A DNA stretch of 64,000 nucleotides from CAVXFL01 sp963761015 (GCA_963761015.1 CAVXFL010000009.1:310001-374000), one strand, 5' to 3'. Shown: positions 8,126 through 19,447, counted from the stretch's first letter. Notes: generated from the letters alone by a model not told the origin. Numbers and translations are program-made.

Positions 8126-9281
8126 TCATGCCGTCGCGTACTCGGCGGCGAGTCCCTCGCGCAGGCGCCGCATCGCCCGCGCCAGCCGCTCCGGCCGCCG
8201 CGCGAAGCACAGCCGCAGATGGCCTTCGCCGGCGGGCCCGAACGCGCTGCCCGGCGCGACCGCTATGTCGTGCTCCAGCACCAGCCGGCGCGCCAGGGCC
8301 AGGCTGTCGCGCAGGCCGTCGACCCGGATGAAGGCGTAGAAGGCGCCGTCGGGCGGCGTGTAGTGGACGCCATCGACGTCACTCAGCGTCTCGCCCACAG
8401 CGGCGCGCGCGTCGGCGCAAAACGCGCGGAACGAGTTCGAGGAAATCATGGTCAGCGAGCGCTGCCATCCCGCCGTACTGGATGAACGGGGCGACGCAGG
8501 AATGCGTCACCTCGACCGCTTCGGTCACGCCGTCGCGCGCGCCCTCCGGCACCACCAGCCAGCCGAGCCGCCAGCCGGTCATCGCCCAGGTCTTGCTGAA
8601 GCTGTTGACCACCATCACCCGATCGGTCGGTTCGGCGATATCGAGCAGCGAGGGCGCGGCCGCCGAGCCGTCGTAGACGAGCCGCGAATAGACCTCGTCG
8701 GAGATCAGCCAGACACCATGACGGCGGCACAGATCGCGCACGGCTTCGAGTTCGGCGCGCGTCGCCGTCCAGCCGGTCGGATTGTTCGGCGAATTGAGAA
8801 TGAACGCGCGTGCCCCCGGCAGCCGCGCCGCCAGCCGGTCGAGATCGAGGCGAAAGCCGCCGCCGGCAACCGGGTCCAGCGCGATCGTATCCACCTCCGC
8901 GCCGCGCAACCGGATCACGTTCGGCATGTTGGGCCAGACCGGCGCATGCACCACGACCCGCTCGCCGGCGCGTACGGTGGCGGCGAGCGCCACGTTCAGC
9001 GCCGTCATGCCCGAGCCGGTCACCTGGATGCGCGATTCGGCAACCGGCTTGGCGTGCAGTCCGGAGAGGTAGTCCGCGAGGTCGTCGCGGAGCGGCGGGA
9101 TGCCGCGCACGTCCGCATATGTCGTGGCGCCGGAATCCAGCGCGGCCAGCAGCGCGTCGTGCGCGCCGACCGGGCTCGGCTGATCGCTCTCGCCGAAACA
9201 CAGAAGCTCGACATCGTCGCGGGTGGCGGCAAGCCGCGCGATTTCGACAATGCGCGAGGAAGGAAATGTCAGCAGGTCCAT
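8126..9281 (-). pseudogene. PLP-dependent class I/II aminotransferase, frameshifted
   Basis: Aspartate-aminotransferase-fold enzyme. The first frame (9281 down to about 8435) holds the N-terminal arm, NSPNNPTGW, SDEVYSRLVYDG and the PLP lysine in NSFSKTWAMTGWRLGW. The second frame (about 8450 to 8126) holds the C-terminal domain (YTPPDGAFYAFIRVDG, APGSAFGPAGEGHLRLCF). One extra base near 8431-8440 breaks the frame; removing it restores a normal protein of about 385 aa. The gene is likely intact in the cell if this is a sequence error. The substrate is not determinable. Confidence 0.82.
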
Positions 9282-9468
9282 GCAACCTGAAATGGGAATG
9301 GCAGGGCCAAACGGGGAGGGCTACATTACCACGCTCGGCCCAGGTGCAACCGCCGGCCTGGTTGGCGCATGACGGCGGCGCCCGGCGACGATAGCCAAAC
9401 CGCTCAGGACGATGATACCGGCCGGCACCTGCCGAAACGGTCGGCCGGCACCGGCCGCATCGTCCGGC

Positions 9469-10248
9469 TCAGCCTATACCGCGCAGGCCGTGCATGAGTA
9501 GTTCAGCGGTCAGCTCGTCGGCCTTTTTCTGCTGCTCGGGCGCCAGCGCGGCGTAGAGAGCCGTGAAGGGCGCTGCTAGCATTTTCTGGGAATCGACCAG
9601 CGACGACAGCATCGCCGTTCGGTGTTCCACCTGCTCGGGTGCGGTCAGCGGGGCGCCGGCATGCATCTGCTGCATCTGGTGCATGTGCGCTTGCCGTAAC
9701 AGTTTGACTGACGCGCGGACGGCGTCGGCGAAGGCGTGCCATTGCGGCATTTGCGCGGGCGTGATGTGGAGCTCGGCCTTGTAGAAGGCGAGCTGACCTT
9801 CGAGGTGGTGCAGGCCGAACATGCCGGCGGGACCGCCCATGCCGCGCATGCCGCAGTTGGCCATCATCCGATGCATCATCGGCATCATTTGCATCATGCG
9901 ATTCATCCGCATCATGCCGCCTCGGTCGCCGCCCATCATGGGCCTGCCCTGGGCATTGCCGCGCCCCGTGGGCATACCTTGAGGGTTGCCCTGCATCATC
10001 GGCATTCCCTGCGGACTGCCCTGCATCATGGGCATGCCCTGGGCATTGCCCCGCCGCATGGGCATGCCTTGAGGGTTGCCTTGCATCATCGGCATTCCCT
10101 GCGGACTGCCCTGCATCATGGGCATGCCCTGGGTCGGGACCTGGCGTTCAGGCTGAGCGGTTTGGTGCTGCGACGATTGGGCGCTGGCTACGGAAATGCT
10201 GGCGGCCAGAGCGCAGGCGGCAAGCACGGAATGGGGGAAATAGGTCAT
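9469..10248 (-). CDS. secreted Met-rich Spy/CpxP-like protein
   Basis: A 259-aa exported protein. The start at 10248 has a GAGGATG ribosome site and opens a clean signal peptide (MTYFPHSVLAACALAA...ASAQ). Residues about 30-105 are tandem 9-residue repeats built on QGMPMMQG(N/S)P, followed by a second Met/His-rich block. The C-terminal half (LAFYKAELHITPAQMPQWHAFADAV ... LAPEQQKKADEL) has the LTXXQ-like helices of Spy/CpxP periplasmic chaperones. Methionine-rich segments in this setting usually bind Cu(I). The copper ATPase and SHOCT protein nearby support a copper or envelope-stress role. Confidence 0.75.
   Translation of the reverse strand: MTYFPHSVLAACALAASISVASAQSSQHQTAQPERQVPTQGMPMMQGSPQGMPMMQGNPQGMPMRRGNAQGMPMMQGSPQGMPMMQGNPQGMPTGRGNAQGRPMMGGDRGGMMRMNRMMQMMPMMHRMMANCGMRGMGGPAGMFGLHHLEGQLAFYKAELHITPAQMPQWHAFADAVRASVKLLRQAHMHQMQQMHAGAPLTAPEQVEHRTAMLSSLVDSQKMLAAPFTALYAALAPEQQKKADELTAELLMHGLRGIG
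9931..10130 (-). repeat. 27-bp in-frame tandem repeats in Met-rich gene
   Basis: Seven tandem copies of a 27-base unit encode QGMPMMQGNP-like nonapeptides. A higher-order 81-base unit (three nonapeptides: MMQGSP, MMQGNP, then RRGNA or GRGNA) is itself repeated with few changes. This suggests recent expansion by slippage or unequal crossing over, and a length-variable segment between strains. Confidence 0.85.
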
Positions 10249-10360
10249 CGCATCCTCGGTGATTGGGTGGGGTTCTTCCGGCGTGGCGGTTGACACCGAC
10301 CACGCGCTATCTCGCTGCGGCTCTCACGCAAGCCTGAGCGGTCGCCGCTCGCTTCGTCAC

Positions 10361-10771
10361 TCAGATGCCAGGTTTTGGTGGGGGAATGGCTGGGGCACTT
10401 CCGAGCCCGTCAGGCTGCGCCGCCGCCCGAAGCCAGTACCGCGATGCGCCAGCCTTGCACGCTACGAGGACGGTTGCCGCCGAAGTCAGAACCGATCCCG
10501 AACCGCTCGGGTGTGAGCGGTACCAACAGCACCATGCCCAGTCAGGCCCGTTCTCGTCGCAAGGCGACGCGTCGTCGGACCGGGTGTGCGGGGCTGAATA
10601 CAATCGAGCCTCGCCACGGTGGTGCTGGACGGTTATCGGCGAGGTCGAAACCGATCCGTGCCCGGCAGCGATATTGCTCACCGAAACGAGCAGCACGGTC
10701 AGCAATAGCAGCCCCACAGAAAGCCGTCCCACGGCGCTCGCCCAGTTCTTGGCTAAGTGGCTACGTGTCAT
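10361..10771 (-). CDS. small exported hypothetical protein
   Basis: A 136-aa protein I do not recognise. The N-terminus has a positive stretch followed by a hydrophobic helix (LSVGLLLLTVLLVSVSNIAA), so it is probably exported or anchored. Four cysteines include a CC pair (AWCCWYRSH), and the tail is proline-rich (PAIPPPKPGI). It sits between the Met-rich protein and the SHOCT protein on the same strand. An FNR/FixK-like box lies 57 bases upstream of the start, which favours a real gene over the competing frames on the other strand. Confidence 0.5.
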   Translation of the reverse strand: MTRSHLAKNWASAVGRLSVGLLLLTVLLVSVSNIAAGHGSVSTSPITVQHHRGEARLYSAPHTRSDDASPCDENGPDWAWCCWYRSHPSGSGSVLTSAATVLVACKAGASRYWLRAAAQPDGLGSAPAIPPPKPGI

Positions 10772-10827
10772 TTCACCAAACGATCGCCACTAAGTCTGCG
10801 AGCCTAGCCGGGACGGCCCGCGCGGCA

Positions 10828-10841
10828 TTGACATGGATCAA
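10828..10841. promoter_or_regulatory. FNR/FixK-like box
   Basis: TTGACATGGATCAA matches the FNR/FixK consensus TTGAT-N4-ATCAA at nine of ten fixed positions. It lies between the SHOCT gene's stop (10873) and the start of the exported hypothetical gene (10771), so it would act on the latter or on the whole leftward copper cluster. Confidence 0.55.
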
Positions 10842-10872
10842 GGGGTCCGCGCGACATTAGACTTCTGAGTGC

Positions 10873-11247
10873 TTAGTCCCCGAGCACCCGCCGACGCTCC
10901 TCGAATTCCTTCTGATCGATCTCGCCGCGAGCGTAGCGCTCCTTGAGAAGGTCCAGGGGCGTCCGAGCTGGTGGCGGATGGGACGGCGTGGTGTAACCAC
11001 CGCCGGGTCCGCCGAACCAGCGAACCATCAGCACAACGACGGCGATCACGGCGGCCAGCACGAGGATCATGAACAGCGATCCGAAAACCATGCCGTACCC
11101 CAAATCCCACATCATGTGGTGGCCGTAACCGTCCCCGTCGGACGACATCTGCGCCCTGGCCGGGCCGGAGGTGACGCTGGCAACTGCCACGGCCCACCCC
11201 CTTGCCGCTGTCGTGGTCCAGCCGACGGGGCGGTCCGTCATCTGCAT
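10873..11247 (-). CDS. membrane protein with SHOCT domain
   Basis: A short exported or membrane protein. A possible signal peptide (AVAVASVTSGPARA) precedes a glycine/histidine linker, one strong transmembrane helix (MVFGSLFMILVLAAVIAVVV) and a C-terminal SHOCT motif (LDLLKERYARGEIDQKEFEERRRVLGD in outline). The frame is open to an ATG at 11310, but that codon lies inside the palindrome upstream of the copper ATPase, so I prefer the ATG at 11247. SHOCT proteins often accompany copper exporters; their biochemical role is unknown. Confidence 0.7.
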   Translation of the reverse strand: MQMTDRPVGWTTTAARGWAVAVASVTSGPARAQMSSDGDGYGHHMMWDLGYGMVFGSLFMILVLAAVIAVVVLMVRWFGGPGGGYTTPSHPPPARTPLDLLKERYARGEIDQKEFEERRRVLGD

Positions 11248-11304
11248 CCGCGAGCGCTTCAACGCGACCGAAACCTGCTTTCTCGTTACATGGCACATGG
11301 TTGA

Positions 11305-11330
11305 TACCATACCCCTATGGGGTTACATGG
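11305..11330. promoter_or_regulatory. CsoR-like inverted repeat upstream of copper ATPase
   Basis: The core ATACCCCTATGGGGTTAC is a dyad of CCCC and GGGG separated by TAT, with outer arms CCAT and ATGG. It resembles operators of the CsoR/RcnR copper-repressor family (TACCC...GGGTA). It lies about 50 bases upstream of the ATPase start and also upstream of the divergent SHOCT gene, so one site could control both. No csoR gene is present in the window. Confidence 0.5.
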
Positions 11331-11376
11331 CAACATCATATTCGAGCCGGCGGACGCTGTTCCGCGGAGGTAAGCC

Positions 11377-13768
11377 ATGAGCCCAGCGGAGATTCGCGCC
11401 GCGCCGGGAGTGGAGCGTCACCCACATTCGCACAGCGGGCACGGTCATAACGAGGCTGCGCCATCCGCCGCTGCGTCGCGCGTCACCGACCCGGTCTGCG
11501 GCATGACGGTCGATCCGGCGACATCGCCGCACCGATTGACCTACGACGGGCGCGCCTTCCATTTCTGCTCGGCGCGATGCCGCGAGAAATTCGCGGCCGA
11601 CCCCGTCGCTTACTTGAAGCCGGCCGCTCCGGCGAAGCCGGCCCCGACGGGCGCCATTTATACCTGCCCGATGCACCCCGAAATCCGGCAGGATCGGCCG
11701 GGGACATGCCCGATCTGCGGCATGGCGCTCGAGCCGGAGGCGGCCTCGGCCGAAGCCGCGCCGAATCCCGAGCTGGCCGACATGACCCGCCGGTTTTGGA
11801 TCGGGCTGGCGCTCGCCGTGCCGGTGTTCTTCCTCACGATGGCCGATCTGGTCCCCGGGATGTGCCTGGAGCGGATCATCCCGCCGCGCTGGTCGATCTG
11901 GGTGCAGTTCGCGCTGGCGACGCCGGTCGTGCTGTGGGCCGGCGCGCCGTTCTTCGTGCGCGGCTGGCAGTCGCTGCTGCGGCGCCGGCTCAACATGTTC
12001 AGCCTGATCTCGGTCGGCGTCGGCACCGCCTACGTCTATAGCCTCGTCGCCGCCTTCGCGCCCGGCATCTTCCCGGCCGGCTTCGTCAGCCGCGCCGGCA
12101 CCGTGGCCACCTATTTCGAGGCCGCCGCGGTGATCGTCGTGCTGGTGCTGTTCGGCCAGGTGCTGGAGCTGCGCGCGCGCGAACAGACCGGCGGCGCCAT
12201 CCGCGCGCTGCTCAACCTGGCGCCGAAAACCGCTTGGCGGCTGCGTGCCGACGGCACCGACGAGCAAATCACGCTGGATCGGGTGCAGGTCGGCGACCGG
12301 CTGCGCGTGCGTCCCGGCGACGCCATCCCGGTCGACGGCACGGTACTGGAGGGCCGCGGCAACGTGGACGAGTCCATGGTGACCGGCGAATCGATGCCGG
12401 TGACCAAGGAGCCTGGATCGAGGCTGATCGGCGGCACGATCAACGGCACCGGCGCGCTGGTCATGCGCGCCGAGAAGGTGGGCGCCGAGACCATGCTCGC
12501 CCGCATCGTCGCCATGGTGGCGGAGGCGCAGCGGTCGCGCGCGCCGATCCAGCGCCTGGCCGACACCGTATCCGGCTATTTCGTGCCGATTGTCGTCGGG
12601 GTTGCCGTGATGGCCTTCATCGGCTGGGCGTTGTGGGGCCCGGCGCCGGCGCTCGCCTACGGCCTGCTCGCCGCGGTGTCGGTCCTGATCGTCGCCTGTC
12701 CCTGCGCGCTCGGCCTGGCGACGCCGATGTCGATCCAGGTCGGCGTCGGCAAGGGCGCCAGCGCCGGGGTGCTGATCCGCTCCGCCGAGGCGCTGGAGCG
12801 GATGGAGCGCGTGGACACGCTGGTGGTCGACAAGACCGGCACGCTCACCATGGGCAAGCCGCGCGTGACGCGGATCGTGGCGGCCCGGGGGCTTTCCGAA
12901 GCCGACCTGCTTCGCTTGGCGGCCTCGCTGGAGCAGTCGAGCGAGCATCCGCTCGCCGCCGCCATCGTCGCCTCGGCGCCGCGAGCGCGGCGTTGCGCTG
13001 GTGCCGGCCGTGGATTTCGAATCCATTACCGGTCAGGGCGTTCGCGGGAAGATCGGCGAACACCGGGTCGTGCTCGGGAACGCCAAGCTGATGCAGGCGG
13101 AGGATGCGGACATCGCCGCGCTGACCGGCGAGGCGGACCGGCTGCGCGCTAGCGGCGCAACCGCGCTGTTCGTTGCCGTCGACGGCCGGCTCGGCGGCGC
13201 GATCGCCGTTGCCGATCCGATCAAGCCGACGACCCGGGCGGCGCTCGACGCGCTGCGCGCCGACGGCATCCAGATCGTCATGCTGACGGGCGACAACCGG
13301 CGCACGGCGGAAGCCGTGGCGGCGCAACTCGGCATCGCCGAGGTCGAGGCGGATATCCTGCCCGAGGACAAGCACGCCGTGGTGCGCCGGCTGCGCGAGC
13401 AGGGCCGGATCGTCGCGATGGCCGGGGACGGCGTGAACGACGCCCCGGCGCTGGCCGAGGCGGATGTCGGCATCGCCATGGGCACGGGCACCGAGGTGGC
13501 GATCCAGAGCGCCGGCGTGACCCTGGTGAAAGGCGATCTCGCCGCCATCGCGCGCGCCCGCCGCCTCAGCCAGGCGACGATGCGCAATATCCGGCAAAAT
13601 CTGCTGTTCGCCTTCGTCTACAACGCCGCGGGCGTGCCCATCGCGGCCGGCGTGCTTTTCCCCGTGTTCGGCATCCTGCTGAGCCCGATGATCGCCGCGG
13701 CGGCGATGTCGCTGAGTTCCGTGTCGGTGGTCACGAACGCTCTGCGACTGCGCCGCTTGCGGCTGTAG
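11377..13768 (+). pseudogene. copA: copper-translocating P1B-type ATPase, frameshifted
   Basis: Heavy-metal exporter. A His-rich N-terminus precedes a YHS domain (DPVCGMTVDP ... FCSARCREKF) and a second metal-binding domain (YTCPMHPE ... GTCPICGMAL) in place of the usual HMA domains. Then come the membrane helices with the CPC ion motif (VACPCALGLATP), phosphorylation motif DKTGTLT, SEHPLAAAI, MLTGDNRRT and AGDGVNDAPAL. One extra base at 12978-12984 (GCGCCGCGAG) breaks the frame between the SEHP motif and the N-domain; without it the protein is about 796 aa and complete. Expression is probably controlled by the CsoR-like dyad upstream. Confidence 0.9.
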
Positions 13769-13828
13769 CGCGATCCTCGGTCGGATTCTTTTCCCTATCC
13801 GCCCCCGGCGGAGGGGGACCGTTGCGGT

Positions 13829-15001
13829 TCAGCGCATATCCCCCGTGTGCCCGACCGAATACCGGCCCGGCTGCGGCCAGACGGTCAGGCCGTGCGGCTC
13901 GGCGCCGACCGGGATCTTGCGCACGTGGCCGTTTGTCGTGTCGATGGCGTAGACCACGTCGTCGAAACGGCCGGACAGCCAGAGATAGCGCCCGTCCGCG
14001 CTGACATTGCCCATATCCGGGCTGCCGCCGCCCGGGATCGGCCAGTTGGCGATCACCTTGCGGGTGGCGAAGTCGAGCACCGAGACGCTGCCATATCTGC
14101 TGTGACGCGGCCCGTGCACGCGGTGCGATCCGCGATTGGCGATATAGAGCTTGGTGCCGTCGCGGCTGGGATACAGCCCGTGCGTCCCGCGCCCGGTGTG
14201 AATGAACCCGATCTCCTTGAACGCATCGCCGTCGATGACGAATACACCGTCCGCGTGCATGTCGGCGACGAAGAAGGTCCTGCCGTCCGGCGCGGCGCGC
14301 ACGTCCTGCGGCATGCCGCCGCGCGAGAGCTTCAGATACCCGAGCACCTTGCGGTTCACCGTGTCGATCTTCGCGATGTGGCCCCCGAACTCGCAGGTGA
14401 ACAGCGCATAGCGCCCGTCGATGGAGAAATCCGCGTGGTTGATGCCGGGGCATCCCGGCGTGTCCAGCGAGTATTGCAAAGCCATCGTGTGCGGATCGCG
14501 GAAATCCAGCCGCTTGCGGGCTTCGGCCACGACGATCGCGGATTTGCCGTCGGGCGTGAAGTACATGTTGTACGGATCGTCCACCGGAATGGCCTTGCCG
14601 GGCTTGCCGGTGCGCGGATCGATCGGCGTCAGGCTGCCGTCGGTGCGGCCCTCGGCGTTATTGGTCACCCAAAGCGTGCGCAGATCCCAGGACGGCACGA
14701 CATGCTGCGGGCTGCGCCCGACCGGGAAGCGATCGACCACCTTGAACGTCGCGGGATCGATCACGTACACGTCGTCGGAGCGCAGGTTGGGCACGTAGAC
14801 GCGCGGCAGATCCTTGGCCACGTCGGGCCTGACGTGGCCGCTGGTGGTTTCGCTGTAGATGTTGTGCGGGTCGATCACCGGCGGCATGCCGGGGATCGTG
14901 TCGATCCGCGCGTCGGCGGCCCGCGCAACGCCGCCGAACAGGCCCAGCGCGCACGCGAGACCTACGAGAGCCGCTCTGCCGCGGCGTGCCGGAGTGGTCA
15001 C
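13829..15001 (-). CDS. secreted YVTN-family beta-propeller protein
   Basis: A 390-aa exported protein with an N-terminal signal peptide (RRGRAALVGLACALGLFGGVARA). It is built of YncE/YVTN-type beta-propeller blades, seen as repeated DDVYVIDPATFKVVDRF, GRTFFVADMHADGVFVIDGD and GRYLWLSGRFDDVVYAIDT motifs. The start is a GTG with AAGGAGAT nine bases upstream. Such proteins bind or scaffold in the periplasm; some accompany quinoprotein or haem d1 systems. The next gene downstream of its promoter side is a secreted creatininase-like protein 34 bases away, so the two likely form an operon. Confidence 0.8.
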   Translation of the reverse strand: MTTPARRGRAALVGLACALGLFGGVARAADARIDTIPGMPPVIDPHNIYSETTSGHVRPDVAKDLPRVYVPNLRSDDVYVIDPATFKVVDRFPVGRSPQHVVPSWDLRTLWVTNNAEGRTDGSLTPIDPRTGKPGKAIPVDDPYNMYFTPDGKSAIVVAEARKRLDFRDPHTMALQYSLDTPGCPGINHADFSIDGRYALFTCEFGGHIAKIDTVNRKVLGYLKLSRGGMPQDVRAAPDGRTFFVADMHADGVFVIDGDAFKEIGFIHTGRGTHGLYPSRDGTKLYIANRGSHRVHGPRHSRYGSVSVLDFATRKVIANWPIPGGGSPDMGNVSADGRYLWLSGRFDDVVYAIDTTNGHVRKIPVGAEPHGLTVWPQPGRYSVGHTGDMR

Positions 15002-15035
15002 CAGTTCGATCTCCTTTTCGAGTCTGCGCTGCGTC

Positions 15036-15863
15036 CTAGCGTCGCGCCGTCGCGCGCCGGATCGCGCGCACCGCCGCGGAAACCTGCGCGTCGGTTCCCA
15101 GGCGCCCGAGTTCGGCGCTGGCCTTCCTCGGATCGCCGCCGTAGACGCCGAGCGCGGCGCCGGGCTTGGGCGCCGCGCGAAGCTGCCGCAGCCGCACCAT
15201 CGCGGGATCGACGGCGAGCATCAGCGACGTGTCCACGAGATCGGCATGCGTGCCGATATCGGCGCCGAGGCCGCGCGCGCGCAACTCCGGCAGGAATGTC
15301 GTCTTGATTGCAGAATAGTATTCCGGAATGTAATGCGCGCGCGCCGCTGTCCCGGCCCATCGCCGGTTCAACTGCGCCGCTACGCGTTCCAGCGTCGATT
15401 GATAGCCGCCGTGATCGCCGAGCAGCACGATGTCGCGGAATCCGTGAACGCGAAAGCTCTCGGCTGCCGATTCGACCACCTGCTCGAACGCGCTGGTCGG
15501 GATGGTGATGGTGCCGGGAAAGCGCATGTGCGAGGTGGGCGGATCGGTGTCGCCTTCCGGCACGTACGCGATCACCGGCGCGACCAGCGTGTTGCCGAGC
15601 GCGCGCGCGATGCGCTCGGACAGCGCGGCCACCCGCACGTTGTGCTTGCCGACCGCGACATACGGCCCGCTCTGCTCCGTGCCGCCGACGGGGATGATGA
15701 TCGTGGTTTTGCCCGCGCGAACCGCGTCGCGGATTTCCGTCCAGGTCAAGCGTCCGAGCAGAACGGTATCGGGTGGCTGGGCGTGCGCTGGCGGCGGGCA
15801 GGCGGACACGAGGCAAAACAACACGAGCCAAGTCAAACGTCCCGCCAATTTCCGCACGGCCAT
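15036..15863 (-). CDS. exported creatininase-family amidohydrolase
   Basis: Creatininase-fold protein (275 aa) with a signal peptide, so it should act in the periplasm, unlike cytosolic creatininase. The blocks PVGGTEQSGPYVAVGKHNVR, PTSHMRFPGTITIP and LLGDHGGYQSTL follow the family. In the first block the usual EQHGPH...TD reads EQSGPY...KHN, so the metal ligands are partly changed, as in a known exported subgroup. It lies upstream of the YVTN protein on the same strand with a short gap. The substrate is unknown. Confidence 0.8.
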   Translation of the reverse strand: MAVRKLAGRLTWLVLFCLVSACPPPAHAQPPDTVLLGRLTWTEIRDAVRAGKTTIIIPVGGTEQSGPYVAVGKHNVRVAALSERIARALGNTLVAPVIAYVPEGDTDPPTSHMRFPGTITIPTSAFEQVVESAAESFRVHGFRDIVLLGDHGGYQSTLERVAAQLNRRWAGTAARAHYIPEYYSAIKTTFLPELRARGLGADIGTHADLVDTSLMLAVDPAMVRLRQLRAAPKPGAALGVYGGDPRKASAELGRLGTDAQVSAAVRAIRRATARR

Positions 15864-15989
15864 TTACCAGACACGGTGAGGCCGTGATCTTCCAGATCCG
15901 GGCGACGAACGCAATCGGATTCGCGATGGCGGAGAGCCCGGCGCCCACGAGCGGACCGGTTTACCGCACGATCCGCCGATCCGCACGAC

Positions 15990-16209
15990 CGCGTGCCGTC
16001 CGGCGGCGGCAAGGTCGCGAACCCAAGGACGTGTCCGCGGACGGCGTTCCTACGCGCGACCTGCTGCTCACCCCCGACCGACGCAGCCTTCCGATGGCGT
16101 GCTGATCCCGGTCGGCTATCTTTGCCATGGGCTGACCGTGCAAGAACGGGTCGAGCGGGTATATTATTTCAACATCGAACTGGATCGGCACGATTCGATC
16201 GCGGCTTGA
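15990..16209 (+). pseudogene. Hint-domain (hedgehog/intein-like) protein fragment
   Basis: This stretch of the 15864-16222 gap holds the C-terminal part of a Hint_2-type domain, split over frames: RDLLLTPD in one, then DGVLIPVGYLCHGLTV and VERVYYFNIELDRHDS in another, ending at the TGA at 16207-16209. These match the conserved TPDH, DGVLIPV and VELDRHD blocks of Hint proteins common in Acetobacteraceae and rhodobacters. At least two small indels lie near 16075-16092, and the N-terminal part is missing. The rest of the gap shows nothing I can support. Confidence 0.5.
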
Positions 16210-16222
16210 CACGGCTGGCGGA

Positions 16223-16726
16223 TTACGCGGCCGGCGGCGGCTGCTGATCGTGCTGCTTGGCGTTGAGGTCGGTCATGTAACACTTCCAGTCGCCAAACGC
16301 CGTCCGATAGCATGAACCGGTGGCGCGCGCGTTATCGAAGGTGGAACAGTTCTTGCCCAAGTTTCCGAGCAGTTTGCTCGCCTTCTCGCAGATATACAGT
16401 TCGTAGCTGCCGCGGATCGGATATAGGGAGCCGCCCACTTTCGCGTCATCCGGCCGGTCCTGGGGCGCGATATCGGCGAGCGGCACCGCGCTCCCGACCT
16501 GCACCTTCATGTTTTCGGTCAGCATCAGCACGCCGTCGTGGTCCACCCCTTCGATGCGGCAACTGACGTAGCGCGCCGCCGTGGTGGCGGAAATCGGTCC
16601 GGTTTGCGGGGCCGCGGTAGATGGACAGGTCTGCGGCTTGCGCGTGCCGTACTGTGCGCCGACGCCGGCATGCGCGAGCGGCGCTCCGATCGCGAGCATG
16701 AGCAGGCTGAAAAAGAGCGACTTCAT
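16223..16726 (-). CDS. secreted hypothetical protein, Cys-containing
   Basis: A 167-aa protein I do not recognise. The start at 16726 opens a textbook signal peptide (MKSLFFSLLMLAIGAPLAHA). The mature part has six cysteines (TCPST, VSCRIEG, YICEKA, KNCSTF, GSCYRT, WKCYMT), so it is probably a disulfide-bonded periplasmic protein of about 147 aa. The frame is open further upstream but without homology-like content. The C-terminus is Gln/Pro-rich. Confidence 0.65.
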   Translation of the reverse strand: MKSLFFSLLMLAIGAPLAHAGVGAQYGTRKPQTCPSTAAPQTGPISATTAARYVSCRIEGVDHDGVLMLTENMKVQVGSAVPLADIAPQDRPDDAKVGGSLYPIRGSYELYICEKASKLLGNLGKNCSTFDNARATGSCYRTAFGDWKCYMTDLNAKQHDQQPPPAA

Positions 16727-16884
16727 GATCGACGAATGCTCCCTTTTCTTACCAAGAAAGATGTATCGCCGATCCGGCCGGCGCGAAATCCGGCAATGAA
16801 TGACAATTCGGACATGCTTCGGGCCACCCTGCGGAAGGTCGATCGCCGGGATGGATTTCGCCGTCGCTCGGCGGATGCTCCGGT

Positions 16885-17451
16885 CTATCGCCGATCCGCC
16901 CTGAGCGCTTCGGGAATGGTCATGCCGAGACGCAGCGGCACGTCCCACAATTCGCGCACCTGACGCACCGGACGAAAGCCGGCGCGGCGATAGGCGGGCA
17001 GGGCGTTCGGATGGTCGGCGGTGCAGGTGTTCACCGTCATCGCCCGCGCGCCGTGCCGCCACACCAGATCGACGGCATGGCGCAGGAACGGATAGCCGTA
17101 GCCCTTGCCGACCATGTGCGGCAGAAGGCCGAAATAACTGAGATTTGCCGAAGGCCAGGGGCGCGCGTCCAACTCGGCGAAGCCGATCGGTTCGCCGCCG
17201 GCATACAGCACGTGCAACGTGATGCCCGGCGCGCGCAGCAGCGCGTCCAACTCGGCGTCCGGCATGGCGCGGCGCATCCACCAGCAATGCGGGGCGCCGA
17301 CGGTATCGTAAAGATAACGGTAAAACGGCACCGACGGCGCCGCGGCCCGGAGCACCTGCGCGCCGTTCGGCAGCGGCGGCGCCGGCTCCGAGGGCGGCGC
17401 GTCCATGCGCAGGAACGTCACGGTCACGGCGACCCGCGCGACCGGCTCCAT
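16885..17451 (-). CDS. GNAT-family N-acetyltransferase
   Basis: A 188-aa GNAT protein. It shows the substrate/acceptor N-terminal strands, LHVLYAGGEPIGFAELDAR, the acetyl-CoA loop region LPHMVGKGYGYPFLRHAVD and a C-terminal NALPAYRRAGF block. The acceptor is unknown. It lies 34 bases downstream of rpoD on the same strand and could be co-transcribed. Confidence 0.8.
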   Translation of the reverse strand: MEPVARVAVTVTFLRMDAPPSEPAPPLPNGAQVLRAAAPSVPFYRYLYDTVGAPHCWWMRRAMPDAELDALLRAPGITLHVLYAGGEPIGFAELDARPWPSANLSYFGLLPHMVGKGYGYPFLRHAVDLVWRHGARAMTVNTCTADHPNALPAYRRAGFRPVRQVRELWDVPLRLGMTIPEALRADRR

Positions 17452-17485
17452 GCCCGCCTCCCCGCCGCCGTCCCGCTCGGCTCCG

Positions 17486-19447
<1,962 letters not shown>

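Noticed and set aside
11323..13026. 567-codon minus-strand frame opposite the copper ATPase
   Set aside because: It is rich in Arg, His and Gly with no motif; the plus strand carries unmistakable ATPase signatures.
13795..13825. Rho-independent terminator between copA and the YVTN gene
   Set aside because: There is a short GC stem (CCGCC-CCC-GGCGG) but no following T-run on either strand, so I cannot support it.
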